NCBI GenBank assembly: GCA_913062845.1
Contig: CAJXVZ010000024.1
Location: 1-43,815, forward strand
Reading direction: 5' to 3'
DNA from: an uncultured Psychroflexus sp.
GTDB taxonomy: Bacteria; Bacteroidota; Bacteroidia; Flavobacteriales; Flavobacteriaceae
Length of the DNA: 43,815 nucleotides
The notes under the pieces were generated by a model. The model was not told the DNA's origin and did no database searches. It was given only the letters and a program-made list of their open reading frames with translations. The translations under genes were made by a program, and so were the position numbers. This document shows, piece after piece, positions 28,825-37,642 of the stretch (position 1 is its first letter; each line of letters opens with the position of its first letter).

Positions 28825-30438
28825 ATGTTATCAAAAATGAAATATGTAATCATTCTCATGTTTAGTGGTTTGATAGTTTTGTCTACTTCCTGCGAAGATG
28901 ACTTAAATACTGTACCACAGGATGATGATACTCTAACACCTGATGAATTTTTCCAGCAGGAGGATGCTTATAAGCAATTGCTTGCAGGTGTTTATGGAAA
29001 TTTAACTTTGACCAGCTCCTCAGGACCTGGTAATTCTAACATAGGCGGACTTGATGCAGGTACAAGTCAGTACGGTAGAGCACTCATGAACTTACAAACA
29101 TTCTCTACCGATGAAGCGGTCTGGACCTATGAAAATGACCCAGGAATTGCTGAAGTACAGAGAAATATTGTATCAGGAGCTAATGTGATCGTACAGGGAG
29201 CCTTTGGTAGAATTATGGCCAGTGTATCTTTCGCCAATGAATTCTTAAGACAAACCACTGATGCCAAATTAGAGGAAAGAGGGGTTCCTCAAAATGAAAT
29301 AGCAGAAATCCAAACTTTCAGAGCAGAAGCACAACTTCTAAGAGCTTTATCTTATTATCATATGCTTGATTTGTTTGGAAAAGCGCCATTTGTGACAGAA
29401 GAATCACCAGTAGGCGTATTTTTTCCGGAGCAAATCGAAGGTGTTGACTTATTCAACTTTATAGAATCTGACATACAGACGGCTTTACCTGATTTGGCCG
29501 AACCAAGAACATTGGAATATGCCAGAGCTGATAAAAGCGTAGCATGGACTATATTGGCTAAACTTTACCTAAATGCTGAAGCCTACATAGGAGAGAATAG
29601 ATATGCTGATGCCCTTACACAATGTGAAAATGTCATCAATGCCGGCTACGAACTAACACCGAACTATATTGATTTGTTTAGAGGTGATAATGATACCAAT
29701 GGAGCCCAAAACGAGATCATATTTCCTGTTGTTTCCGACGGAAACTTTACTCAAAATTTTGGACCAACTACCGTAATGACAAATGGTGCAGTAGGTAGCA
29801 TAGAGCAGAATGGTGCAAACTTAGGCGTTCAGGAAGGCGGCTGGGGTGGCGCCATAAGAATTACGCCATCATTCGTCAGCAAATTTGAAGGTGTTGAATT
29901 CCAAAATGATACAAGAAATACTATTCTATCACAAGGTAGAGATATTAATATTACCGATGTTACAGATCCAAGTCAGGGTTATGTTTTAGAAAAATACACC
30001 GACGTGAGATCTGATGGAACATTGGATACAGACATCACATTCTCGTCTGTAGATTTTCCAATGTTTAGATTAGCTGATGTATATTTGATGTATGCTGAGG
30101 CTCACTTAAGAGGAGGTGGTGGTTCTGCAGCTGATGCTGTAAATTATATCAATATGATACGTACACGAGCAAATCAGGGAAGTACCGATTGGAATATATC
30201 TGCCAGTGATCTCACACTTAATTTTATCATCGATGAAAGAGCCAGAGAGCTATATTGGGAATCGCACAGAAGACAGGACTTAAGACGCTTTGATTTATTT
30301 ACTGGTGGTGCTTATGTCTGGTCTTTTAAAGGGAATACTGCAAATGGTGTTGCGATACCTAATTATAGAGAGGTTTATCCTATTCCTAATGAAAGTCTTT
30401 CGGTCAATCCCAATTTAACACAAAACGAAGGTTACTAA
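28825..30438 (+). CDS. SusD-like surface glycan-binding lipoprotein
   Basis: 537 residues. The lipobox LSTSC puts the lipid on cysteine 23, followed by EDD, the acidic export signal that sends Bacteroidetes lipoproteins to the cell surface. The four TPR-like helical pairs of the SusD/RagB fold are recognisable (ETQTFRAEAQLLRALSYYHM-type segment near 165-185, with RADKSVAWTILAKLYLNAEA near 230-250) and the C-terminal IDERARELYWESHRRQDLRRFDL block is diagnostic. It caps the SusC barrel and holds the glycan. Two methionines (1 and 5) could be the start; either leaves a functional signal peptide. The SusE-like gene follows after 13 bp. Confidence 0.95.
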   Translation: MLSKMKYVIILMFSGLIVLSTSCEDDLNTVPQDDDTLTPDEFFQQEDAYKQLLAGVYGNLTLTSSSGPGNSNIGGLDAGTSQYGRALMNLQTFSTDEAVWTYENDPGIAEVQRNIVSGANVIVQGAFGRIMASVSFANEFLRQTTDAKLEERGVPQNEIAEIQTFRAEAQLLRALSYYHMLDLFGKAPFVTEESPVGVFFPEQIEGVDLFNFIESDIQTALPDLAEPRTLEYARADKSVAWTILAKLYLNAEAYIGENRYADALTQCENVINAGYELTPNYIDLFRGDNDTNGAQNEIIFPVVSDGNFTQNFGPTTVMTNGAVGSIEQNGANLGVQEGGWGGAIRITPSFVSKFEGVEFQNDTRNTILSQGRDINITDVTDPSQGYVLEKYTDVRSDGTLDTDITFSSVDFPMFRLADVYLMYAEAHLRGGGGSAADAVNYINMIRTRANQGSTDWNISASDLTLNFIIDERARELYWESHRRQDLRRFDLFTGGAYVWSFKGNTANGVAIPNYREVYPIPNESLSVNPNLTQNEGY

Positions 30439-30451
30439 ATTTAAAATAAAT

Positions 30452-31561
30452 ATGAAAAAACAATCAATTAATATTCTGGGTGTTTTAATGATACTGTTCG
30501 CCTTTGCGGGTATAGTATCTTGTGAAGATCCTCAGGATGGAACGGTTGCTAATGAAGCAAGCAATTTAGTACTATCTGAATTAGATATTACTGAGATAGA
30601 ATTAGATCAGACAAATACCGGAAATCCAGTTGCCACTTTTATCTGGACTGAGGCAGATTTTGGAGTACAAACGGCTGAGAATTACAAATTAGAATTCTCA
30701 AGTACAGAAAACTTTGAAAATCCCGTTGTTGTGGCTAACCTTACCGGTATCACAAACATTACACTAACAACTACTGAGTTAAACACAGCTGCCGGTAGTG
30801 TTGGATTTCCTCCATTTGAATGGAATACGATTTATGCCAGAGTGGTAACATTCTTGGGACAACAAGAAGGGTTGGCAAGTGCATCAAATACCATTAGTTT
30901 TGATGTTTACCCTTATTTCAATTATCCATTTACAGATTTATATTTTGTAGGTCCTGCCTGTGCTTCCGGTTGGAATAATAACAATAATAATCCTGCGCTA
31001 TTTAGAAGTGCGGATAATCCCGATGTGTTTAGCTATACTGGATTGTTTAATGCAGATCAACTTAAAATACTGGAAACTAAAGGAGCATGGGCTCCTCAGT
31101 ATGGTGAAAGTGGTCAAGGCCAACTCGCCTATAGACCAACTGAAGATGATCCAGATCCTGCACCAATAGATGATTTTGCATCAACTTCAGGATATTTTAC
31201 ATTTACGGCTAATGTAAGAACGCTTGAATTTAGTGTAGCAGCTGCAGATGGAAGTGCAGCACCACTATCATCTCTGAGTATTTCCGGTTCTGCTGTAGAT
31301 TCACCTGTAGAACTTGTTCAATATGGCGTTAGTGGCGGTGTTTTTGATCCGCATATCTGGCAATCCAGTGAACCAGTGAGTTTAAGTGCAGGTGAAATCA
31401 CATTCACAGCGAATGGAAGCCAAAGCTGGGGTGGTGATACGTCATTCTCAGGCGTAGCCACAGAAGGTGGAAATCCTATAGAAATATTAGTAGGAGATGA
31501 ATATGAAGTATGGTTTAACGACCTTACTGGTGAATATATGTTTATACCATTAAACTTTTAA
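30452..31561 (+). CDS. SusE-like surface starch-binding lipoprotein
   Basis: 369 residues with lipobox GIVSC (cysteine 24) followed by ED, suggesting the cell surface. Residues about 40-150 form an N-terminal SusE domain of the immunoglobulin/Fn3 type (NLVLSELDITEIELD, then FIWTEADFGVQTAENYKLEFS). Residues about 158-240 begin with DLYFVGPACASGWNNNNNNP, the start of a SusE/F-type starch-binding module. The last 100 residues form a further beta domain (LSISGSAVDSPVELV onward), possibly a second binding module. It lies between SusD and the next SusE/F-like gene with gaps of only 13 and 10 bp. No enzyme activity is expected. Confidence 0.85.
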   Translation: MKKQSINILGVLMILFAFAGIVSCEDPQDGTVANEASNLVLSELDITEIELDQTNTGNPVATFIWTEADFGVQTAENYKLEFSSTENFENPVVVANLTGITNITLTTTELNTAAGSVGFPPFEWNTIYARVVTFLGQQEGLASASNTISFDVYPYFNYPFTDLYFVGPACASGWNNNNNNPALFRSADNPDVFSYTGLFNADQLKILETKGAWAPQYGESGQGQLAYRPTEDDPDPAPIDDFASTSGYFTFTANVRTLEFSVAAADGSAAPLSSLSISGSAVDSPVELVQYGVSGGVFDPHIWQSSEPVSLSAGEITFTANGSQSWGGDTSFSGVATEGGNPIEILVGDEYEVWFNDLTGEYMFIPLNF

Positions 31562-31571
31562 AAAACAGATT

Positions 31572-33389
31572 ATGAAATTGATTTCAAAATATCTTTCAAT
31601 CGGCCTTTTGATCGGGCTCGTTGTCTTATTCAATTCTTGTGAGGATGAGGATAATTTAAAATTCACTCAACCCGAGCCTGAATTTGTTCTGAATACCCCT
31701 GCGGTTTCTAAAATTTTTCTGAATTTTAGTTTACCCGAAAATCCGGCTTTTACATTAACCTGGACAGATGAAGTAACCGGAAGCAGCAGTTATACTGTAC
31801 AAATGTCACCATCATTGGAATTTGAAAATCCAATAGATCTGGGAACTACTGAAAGCAAGTCTTTTACGATGAGCGTAGAAGCTTTTAATAATGAACTTTC
31901 AAATGCAGGAATAGAATCTTATGCGAGTGCACCAATTTTCATGAGAGTGCTCGCCGGCTCTGCAGAAAGTAATTCTGTGCTATTAACAGTCAACAGTTAT
32001 CCTGAAAATGTACCGGTAATAGCTAGCCCCGATGACTCATTTAGTATAACGCTTTCCGATGTCACAGAGGACGAAACAGCACTTTCCGTTGAATGGACAG
32101 ATCCTGATTTTTCTGAGGAGAACTCGACAGACGTTAACTATATTGTCGAGGCTTCTTTAGTTGGAAATGGTTTTAATAATGTTGCAACTTTAGGAGAAAC
32201 AAACGAAAGAAGTTTGTCTGTTACGCATGCTGAATTAAATGAGAGTATTCTTAATATTGGTGGTGAAGCAGATACTGAATCATCTGTAGAAGTAAGAATC
32301 AGATCAGTGATTGACAGTGCCAGTGGCATGATAGAAAGAACTTCAGATGTTGTTACCATCAGCGTAACTCCATATGAGACTGCTTTACCCGCTACATTGT
32401 GGGGTGTTGGTGCAGGTATGCCTGATGCCGGATGGGGATGGGGTTCTCCAGAAGTATTTCCACTTCAAGGTTCAAAATATTCAGGAAACGTTAATTTAAG
32501 CCCTGACAATGGTGGTAACTTCAGATTCTTTTTACAGGAAGACTGGGGTCCTGACAGCTGGAATTATCCATATTTTGTAGATCGAGGATTTACTATTGAT
32601 CCTGATCTTGTAAATGCTAACGACGGAGATAGTAATTTCCAGTTTATTGGTACTGCGGGAGAATATTTCTTAGAAATAGACATGGATGCAAAAACCATCA
32701 CTTTAAGTCCTCCGGTTGTAGGTCCTAACTGTAATCTTGATCAACTTTACCTGGTTGGTGCAGGTATCGCTACTGCTGGTTGGAGCTGGGATAACCCTAC
32801 AGTATTGCCATGTACCGGTAACGGCACATATTCCGGTAATGTAGAATTAACAACTGATACATTCAGATTTTTCTTACAACCAGATTGGGGTCCTGACAGT
32901 TATAATTTCCCGTACTATGTAAATCAGGGATATACTATAGATCCTGATTTTGAAGATGCTCTGGACGGAGATAATAATTTCCGATTCACAGGAACACCAG
33001 GAACTTATTTCCTTACTGTTGATGATATCAATAAAACGATAACATTAGGTCCGCCACAATTTGATTGTGATCAACCACAACTATGGTTGGTTGGTGCTGG
33101 TATAGCAACGGCAGGCTGGAGCTGGGACTCTCCTACCGATTTTCCATGCGTTGGAAATGGTGTATACTCAGGAACTGTAGAATTGGTTAATGATGCCTTT
33201 AGATTTTTCTTACAGCCAGATTGGGGGCCAGATAGCTATAATTTCCCATATTTTGTGAATGAAGGTTATACCATTGATCCTAATTTTGAAGATGCTCAGG
33301 ATGGTGACAACAACTTTAGTTTTATTGGTACACCCGGAACTTATACATTGACATTAGATACTGTCAATAAGACAATTACCCTACAATAA
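31572..33389 (+). CDS. SusE/F-like surface lipoprotein with three tandem starch-binding modules
   Basis: 605 residues. Lipobox FNSC (cysteine 23) is followed by EDED, a strong surface-export signal. Two Fn3-like SusE domains (about 38-142 and 148-268) lead to three repeats of about 102 residues at 276-379, 392-493 and 504-605. Each repeat opens with L-W/Y-x-VGAG-GW-W, has FRFFLQ-DWGPDS-N-PY in the middle and ends with a TITL strand. Repeats 2 and 3 are strikingly similar. The conserved tryptophans and tyrosines are the likely glucan contacts. SusE and SusF of Bacteroides carry two and three starch-binding modules, so this gene is closest to SusF in module number while keeping SusE-type spacers. 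A strong hairpin terminator follows it. Confidence 0.88.
   Translation: MKLISKYLSIGLLIGLVVLFNSCEDEDNLKFTQPEPEFVLNTPAVSKIFLNFSLPENPAFTLTWTDEVTGSSSYTVQMSPSLEFENPIDLGTTESKSFTMSVEAFNNELSNAGIESYASAPIFMRVLAGSAESNSVLLTVNSYPENVPVIASPDDSFSITLSDVTEDETALSVEWTDPDFSEENSTDVNYIVEASLVGNGFNNVATLGETNERSLSVTHAELNESILNIGGEADTESSVEVRIRSVIDSASGMIERTSDVVTISVTPYETALPATLWGVGAGMPDAGWGWGSPEVFPLQGSKYSGNVNLSPDNGGNFRFFLQEDWGPDSWNYPYFVDRGFTIDPDLVNANDGDSNFQFIGTAGEYFLEIDMDAKTITLSPPVVGPNCNLDQLYLVGAGIATAGWSWDNPTVLPCTGNGTYSGNVELTTDTFRFFLQPDWGPDSYNFPYYVNQGYTIDPDFEDALDGDNNFRFTGTPGTYFLTVDDINKTITLGPPQFDCDQPQLWLVGAGIATAGWSWDSPTDFPCVGNGVYSGTVELVNDAFRFFLQPDWGPDSYNFPYFVNEGYTIDPNFEDAQDGDNNFSFIGTPGTYTLTLDTVNKTITLQ
32397..33386 (+). repeat. 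Three in-frame tandem repeats coding for starch-binding modules
   Basis: Units at 32397-32708, 32745-33050 and 33081-33386 code for the three modules of the SusF-like protein. Units 2 and 3 both encode VGAGIATAGWSWD, FRFFLQPDWGPDSYNFPY and NKTITL, with most differences at single positions. They are separated by linkers of about 10-12 codons. Confidence 0.85.
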
Positions 33390-33399
33390 CTTATCTATA

Positions 33400-33433
33400 A
33401 AATGGCTATACAGAATTGTATAGCCATTTTTTT
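33400..33433 (+). terminator. Intrinsic terminator/attenuator between the SusF-like and amylase genes
   Basis: A 12-bp perfect stem, AAATGGCTATAC (33400-33411) with GTATAGCCATTT (33418-33429), has a 6-nt loop and runs into a seven-T stretch. The amylase start is at 33449, with no clear promoter after the hairpin, so the amylase probably depends on partial readthrough. Confidence 0.85.
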
Positions 33434-33448
33434 ATTGGAATTGAAACT

Positions 33449-36346
33449 ATGAAAAATACAATACTATTTTTATGCTTTTTAATGAGCTGTTCGTTAATGA
33501 AAGGGCAAGTAACAATCTCACCACCTAACTTTGATGTTGATGAAGAAATAACCGTCACTGTAGATATCAACAGTACAGATTCCAACTGTAATGGTTTAAG
33601 TAATCCATCAAGCGTATACATGCACGCCGGTGCAGGTGATAACAATAATGCCTTTGGTTTTGATGTTGTTGGAAACTGGGGTCAGGACGATGGCGTAGGC
33701 GAAATGACATCTAATGGAGGCGGATTATATTCCATAACTTTTACACCATCAACTTATTTCAACCTGACTCAACAGGAAATAGATTCAGTAACACAGTTGG
33801 GCATGGTATTCAGAAATGAGGATGGCACCCAGGAACTAAAAGACAATGGTTGCGATGACTTTTTCATACCAGTTGGAAGAGTGATAATCAACCTAATAAA
33901 CCCTACGGATGATTTTGTTTTGGTAAACTCTGGTTCTGACCTGAATGTTAGTGCCAGTATTACTTATCAGGGTAATGTTACTGTTCAGGGTGATTTTGAG
34001 ATATTTTACAATGACGTATCTGTTGATACCGGAACTTGTGGATTCCCGACATGTGCAGGCACAGTTCCAAACATTACTGAGAGTGGTGTAGTGCGTTTTG
34101 TAGGTACTCCTCCCGGAGCGACAGAAACTGGCGAGACTACACTGCAGGTACAGGTAATTCCAACAGTAACACAACAGGCATTACCTGCAAATTTGGAAAA
34201 TGGTATCAATTATTCATCAGATGATACTAAAGCTACACTTGTTCTTCATGCACCCGGCAAAGACTTTGTTCAGGTTGCAGGTAGTTTCAACAACTACACG
34301 CCTACTGATGCTGATGTAATGAAAAGAGACCCTAACACCGGAAAGTTCTGGTTAGAGATAACCGGATTGACTCCCGGACAAATAGAAACTTATCAATACT
34401 GGGTATATGATGCAACTCCTCTTGCCAATTCTCCAACGCTGGTCAAAGTTGCAGACCCCTACTCTACACTTGTTTTAAATGAGTTTGACGATCCTTTTAT
34501 ACCGGATTCGACTTATCCAAATATGCCTCAATTCCCGGCCGGAGCAGATTTTGAAGTAACTGTTCTACAGACCGGTCAAACACCTTACAATTGGCAGGTG
34601 ACCAATTTTCAGAAGCCAAAAATTGAAGATATGGTCTTATATGAAGTTTTGGTGAGAGACTTTGATGCCGATAGAAATTATCAGGATTTAATTGATAAAA
34701 TAGATTATTTCAAAGACCTGAACATTAATGCTATACACTTGATGCCTGTTATGGAGTATGATTCTAGCCTTGGTTGGGGTTACGACACCACGTATCATAT
34801 GGCTCTCGACAAAGTTTATGGCACAGAAGATAAATTAAAAGAATTCATAGACCTATGTCATCAAAATGGTATTGCCGTTATACTGGACCTGGTCATGAAT
34901 CATGCCTTCGGCAGAAGCCCATTAGTACGTATGTGGATGGATGATCCCGATGGAAATGGTTTCGGGGAAGTCTCAAGTGAAAACCCTTATTTTAACGAAA
35001 ACCCAACACATAGTTATAATGTAGGTTCAGATTTTAATCATCAGCAACCTCACGTACAGGAATACACAAAAAGAGTTATTAAGCATTGGATTGAAGAATT
35101 CAAAATTGATGGATTCCGTTGGGATTTAACTAAAGGATTTACTCAAAACTGTTCCGGTGGAGATGACGCCTGTACAAATGCTTACCAGCAAGACAGAGTT
35201 GATTTGTTAAGAGATTATGCCGATTATTCCTGGTCTATCGACGATACTCATATTGTTATTTTTGAACATTTAGGTTCAGATGCTGAAGAGCAGCAATGGG
35301 CTAATTACAGAATTAATGAAGGCAAGGGTATTTCAATGTGGGGTAAAATGACCAATGAATACAACGAGTTAACTATGGGTCAGGGTGGCAACAAGAACAT
35401 CAATAGAATGGGGCACAATAGCAGAGGTTTTAATGCCCCAAGATTGCTAGGTTATCCTGAAAGCCATGACGAGGAAAGACTCATGTACAACAACCTTCAA
35501 TTTGGTGCTTCCAATGGTAGCTATAATGTTCAGAACCTAAATACCGCCTTATCCCGTATGTCTGCCTTAGGAGCCGTTTCGGTTCTCGTTCCCGGACCTA
35601 AAATGATCTGGCACTTCGGAGATTTAGGAATGGAAAACTCCATATTTACCTGTAATGATGGTAGTGTTAATCTACCTGGCGGTGGTGACGGTGACTGTAA
35701 ACTAGACACAAAGCCTCAACCGCAATGGACCAATAATTGGTTAACTGATGCTGTAAGAAGTCAAATATATGAAGACTGGTCTAAGATGCATAAGCTTAAA
35801 ACTGACGAACCAGTTTTTGAAGGAAATTACTCAATAGATTCTGGTGACTTTACACCCAGAATAGATATTTGGGATGATTCTTTACCAAACAATGAATTGA
35901 AAAATGTTATTATACTTGCTAACTTTAATGTAGTGCCGGAAAATATAAACACATTTTTCCCTGCCGGTGTTTCCAATACCTGGTATGATCTAATGGATCC
36001 AACGGGAAGCACTACATATTCTGATTCGCAGGTTCAGGTTACTCTTCAACCTGGTCAGTTTTTAATTTTAGGAAATCAACCTACAGACGTCTTGAGTGTA
36101 GAAGATAATATCATGAGTAAATTCTCTCTTTACCCTAATCCATCAAGAGGTAGAATAAATCTTACACTGGATAAATTCTACGATGTAGAGATCTACGATC
36201 TGAATGGAAGACAGGTTAAATCCTTTGAAGGTGAATTCACTAAAAATGACAGCTTTGACATTTCAGATTTAAATTCAGGAATGTATATGGTCAGATTAAG
36301 AGGTGAAAATGACCAGATGATGACTTCAAAATTGATCAAAATGTAA
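33449..36346 (+). CDS. T9SS-secreted GH13 alpha-amylase with starch-binding N-terminal domains
   Basis: 965 residues from 33449 (MKNTILFLCF). An ATG 33 nt upstream is in frame but lies in the terminator hairpin and spoils the signal peptide. After the signal sequence (about 1-20) come two beta domains (about 22-145 and 147-240), then a CBM48-like E-set domain (about 252-345, LVLHAPGKDFVQVAGSFNNY). The barrel begins near 395. Region I is LDLVMNH (479-485), the nucleophile D559 is in GFRWDLTKGF, the acid/base E606 in IVIFEHLG, and D674 in PESHDEERL. The last 75 residues (SLYPNPSRGRINLTL to the C-terminal SKLIKM) are a type A sorting domain for type IX secretion. It is therefore released or surface-attached and starts starch breakdown outside the cell. 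Confidence 0.95.
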   Translation: MKNTILFLCFLMSCSLMKGQVTISPPNFDVDEEITVTVDINSTDSNCNGLSNPSSVYMHAGAGDNNNAFGFDVVGNWGQDDGVGEMTSNGGGLYSITFTPSTYFNLTQQEIDSVTQLGMVFRNEDGTQELKDNGCDDFFIPVGRVIINLINPTDDFVLVNSGSDLNVSASITYQGNVTVQGDFEIFYNDVSVDTGTCGFPTCAGTVPNITESGVVRFVGTPPGATETGETTLQVQVIPTVTQQALPANLENGINYSSDDTKATLVLHAPGKDFVQVAGSFNNYTPTDADVMKRDPNTGKFWLEITGLTPGQIETYQYWVYDATPLANSPTLVKVADPYSTLVLNEFDDPFIPDSTYPNMPQFPAGADFEVTVLQTGQTPYNWQVTNFQKPKIEDMVLYEVLVRDFDADRNYQDLIDKIDYFKDLNINAIHLMPVMEYDSSLGWGYDTTYHMALDKVYGTEDKLKEFIDLCHQNGIAVILDLVMNHAFGRSPLVRMWMDDPDGNGFGEVSSENPYFNENPTHSYNVGSDFNHQQPHVQEYTKRVIKHWIEEFKIDGFRWDLTKGFTQNCSGGDDACTNAYQQDRVDLLRDYADYSWSIDDTHIVIFEHLGSDAEEQQWANYRINEGKGISMWGKMTNEYNELTMGQGGNKNINRMGHNSRGFNAPRLLGYPESHDEERLMYNNLQFGASNGSYNVQNLNTALSRMSALGAVSVLVPGPKMIWHFGDLGMENSIFTCNDGSVNLPGGGDGDCKLDTKPQPQWTNNWLTDAVRSQIYEDWSKMHKLKTDEPVFEGNYSIDSGDFTPRIDIWDDSLPNNELKNVIILANFNVVPENINTFFPAGVSNTWYDLMDPTGSTTYSDSQVQVTLQPGQFLILGNQPTDVLSVEDNIMSKFSLYPNPSRGRINLTLDKFYDVEIYDLNGRQVKSFEGEFTKNDSFDISDLNSGMYMVRLRGENDQMMTSKLIKM

Positions 36347-36370
36347 TTATTTATCACTTCATATCTAAAA

Positions 36371-36401
36371 AAAGGAGCTTCGATTTGAAGCTCTTTTTTT
36401 A
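36371..36401 (+). terminator. Intrinsic terminator ending the sus operon
   Basis: Stem GAGCTTC (36375-36381) with GAAGCTC (36387-36393), loop GATTT, followed by seven T. An A-run just before the stem lets the hairpin lengthen. It closes the plus-strand SusC-to-amylase transcript 29 bp after the stop codon. Confidence 0.88.
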
Positions 36402-36406
36402 TTTTA

Positions 36407-36426
36407 ACTGGTAGGTACTGGTAGGT
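36407..36426 (+). promoter_or_regulatory. Perfect 10-bp tandem repeat before the galactanase gene
   Basis: ACTGGTAGGT occurs twice head to tail, in a 124-bp gap between the amylase and GH53 genes. A near -7 box, TACATTTA, stands at 36444-36451. One-turn direct repeats just upstream of a promoter often bind a regulator, but none can be named. Confidence 0.4.
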
Positions 36427-36470
36427 AAATATCTTGTTTTTATTACATTTACGTCAGATTAAAATACGGC

Positions 36471-37634
36471 ATGATTACATTAAATAAAATCTCTTCTTTC
36501 CCTGGTATTATCTTGCTGTTATGTCTGCTGGTCTCATGTAAAGATCAAAAAGAACATCAGAATAATTTTAAAAAGAAAAATGATCCTATTACAGAAGAAA
36601 TAAAGTTTTACAAAGGAGCAGATTTGTCTTACGTCAATGAAATGCTTGATTGTGGTGGTGTTTTTTACGATAGCCTTGGAAAAGAGAAAGATCCTTATCA
36701 TATATTCAAACAAAACGGTGCCAATTTGATAAGACTAAGGCTCTGGCATAATCCCGATTGGACTGACTATTCTGATTTTGAAGATGTCAAACGAAGTATT
36801 AAAAAAGCCAAATCAAATAAACTTAAAGTACTTTTAGACTTTCATTATTCTGATACCTGGGCAGATCCCCATAAACAGCAGATACCCAAAGCCTGGAGGA
36901 AATATATCAATGACACAGATACACTTGGAGATCTGCTTTATAATTACACTTTTAACACCTTGAAAAAATTATCCCTTGAAAACCTGACTCCTGATATTGT
37001 TCAGATTGGTAATGAAACCAATGCCATGATACTCCAGGAAGAGAAGCATGTTGACACAATAGACTGGAAACGAAATGCATATTTACTCAATAAAGGCATA
37101 AAAGCAGTAAGGGATTTTTCAGAAATTAAAGGTGAAAATATAGAAGTTATGCTTCATATTGCTCAACCGGAAAATGCACTCTGGTGGTTTAAAGAGGCTA
37201 AAGCAAATGGTATTTCTAATTATGACTGGATGGGTCTATCCTATTATCCAAAATGGTCTGTGTACAAACTAGATCATGTTGGTGAGGCATTCTCTTCATT
37301 GATAAATACCTACAATAAGAAATTGATGATTGTGGAAACAGCCTACCCCTTTACTTTAGAGGATAATGACGAAGCTGGCAATATTTTAGGTACAGATGCT
37401 CTCATTGAAGGTTATCCTGCGACTGAGCAAGGACAACTGAATTATTTGACTGAACTCAGTAAAATAATATTCAATTCAGGAGGAAAAGGAATTGTTTATT
37501 GGGAACCGGCTTGGATTTCCACAGAATGCTCTACGCTATGGGGAAAAGTTTCACATTGGGATAACGCTACGCTATTCGATTATAATAACAGGCCTAATTT
37601 AGGCATGAAATTTTTTAATTCAACCTTTAAGTAA
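36471..37634 (+). CDS. GH53 endo-beta-1,4-galactanase lipoprotein
   Basis: 387 residues with lipobox LLVSC (cysteine 23). The family 53 barrel opens with FYKGADLSYVNEML and continues with LIRLRLWHNP, LLDFHYSDTWADPHKQ and PKAW. The acid/base is E182 in VQIGNETNAM and the nucleophile E289 in IVETAYPF, both as in known galactanases. The C-terminal GKGIVYWEPAWIST is also typical. It cuts beta-1,4-galactan, as in pectin side chains (arabinogalactan I). The GH2 gene begins 8 bp after its stop, so the two form an operon. It has no SusC/D of its own in this window. Confidence 0.94.
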   Translation: MITLNKISSFPGIILLLCLLVSCKDQKEHQNNFKKKNDPITEEIKFYKGADLSYVNEMLDCGGVFYDSLGKEKDPYHIFKQNGANLIRLRLWHNPDWTDYSDFEDVKRSIKKAKSNKLKVLLDFHYSDTWADPHKQQIPKAWRKYINDTDTLGDLLYNYTFNTLKKLSLENLTPDIVQIGNETNAMILQEEKHVDTIDWKRNAYLLNKGIKAVRDFSEIKGENIEVMLHIAQPENALWWFKEAKANGISNYDWMGLSYYPKWSVYKLDHVGEAFSSLINTYNKKLMIVETAYPFTLEDNDEAGNILGTDALIEGYPATEQGQLNYLTELSKIIFNSGGKGIVYWEPAWISTECSTLWGKVSHWDNATLFDYNNRPNLGMKFFNSTFK

Positions 37635-37642
37635 TCTGATTC

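Noticed and set aside
32397-33386. CRISPR-like or phase-variable repeats in the SusF-like gene
   Set aside because: The units are about 300 bp, in frame and degenerate at the codon level, as expected of duplicated protein domains.
33416-33448. Upstream ATG extending the secreted amylase by 11 residues
   Set aside because: It starts in the loop of the terminator hairpin and places charged and polar residues before the signal peptide.
36361-36401. Hairpin after the amylase as a REP-like unit
   Set aside because: It has a short stem with an immediate T-run and shares no sequence with the 33-bp repeats, so it is an ordinary terminator.
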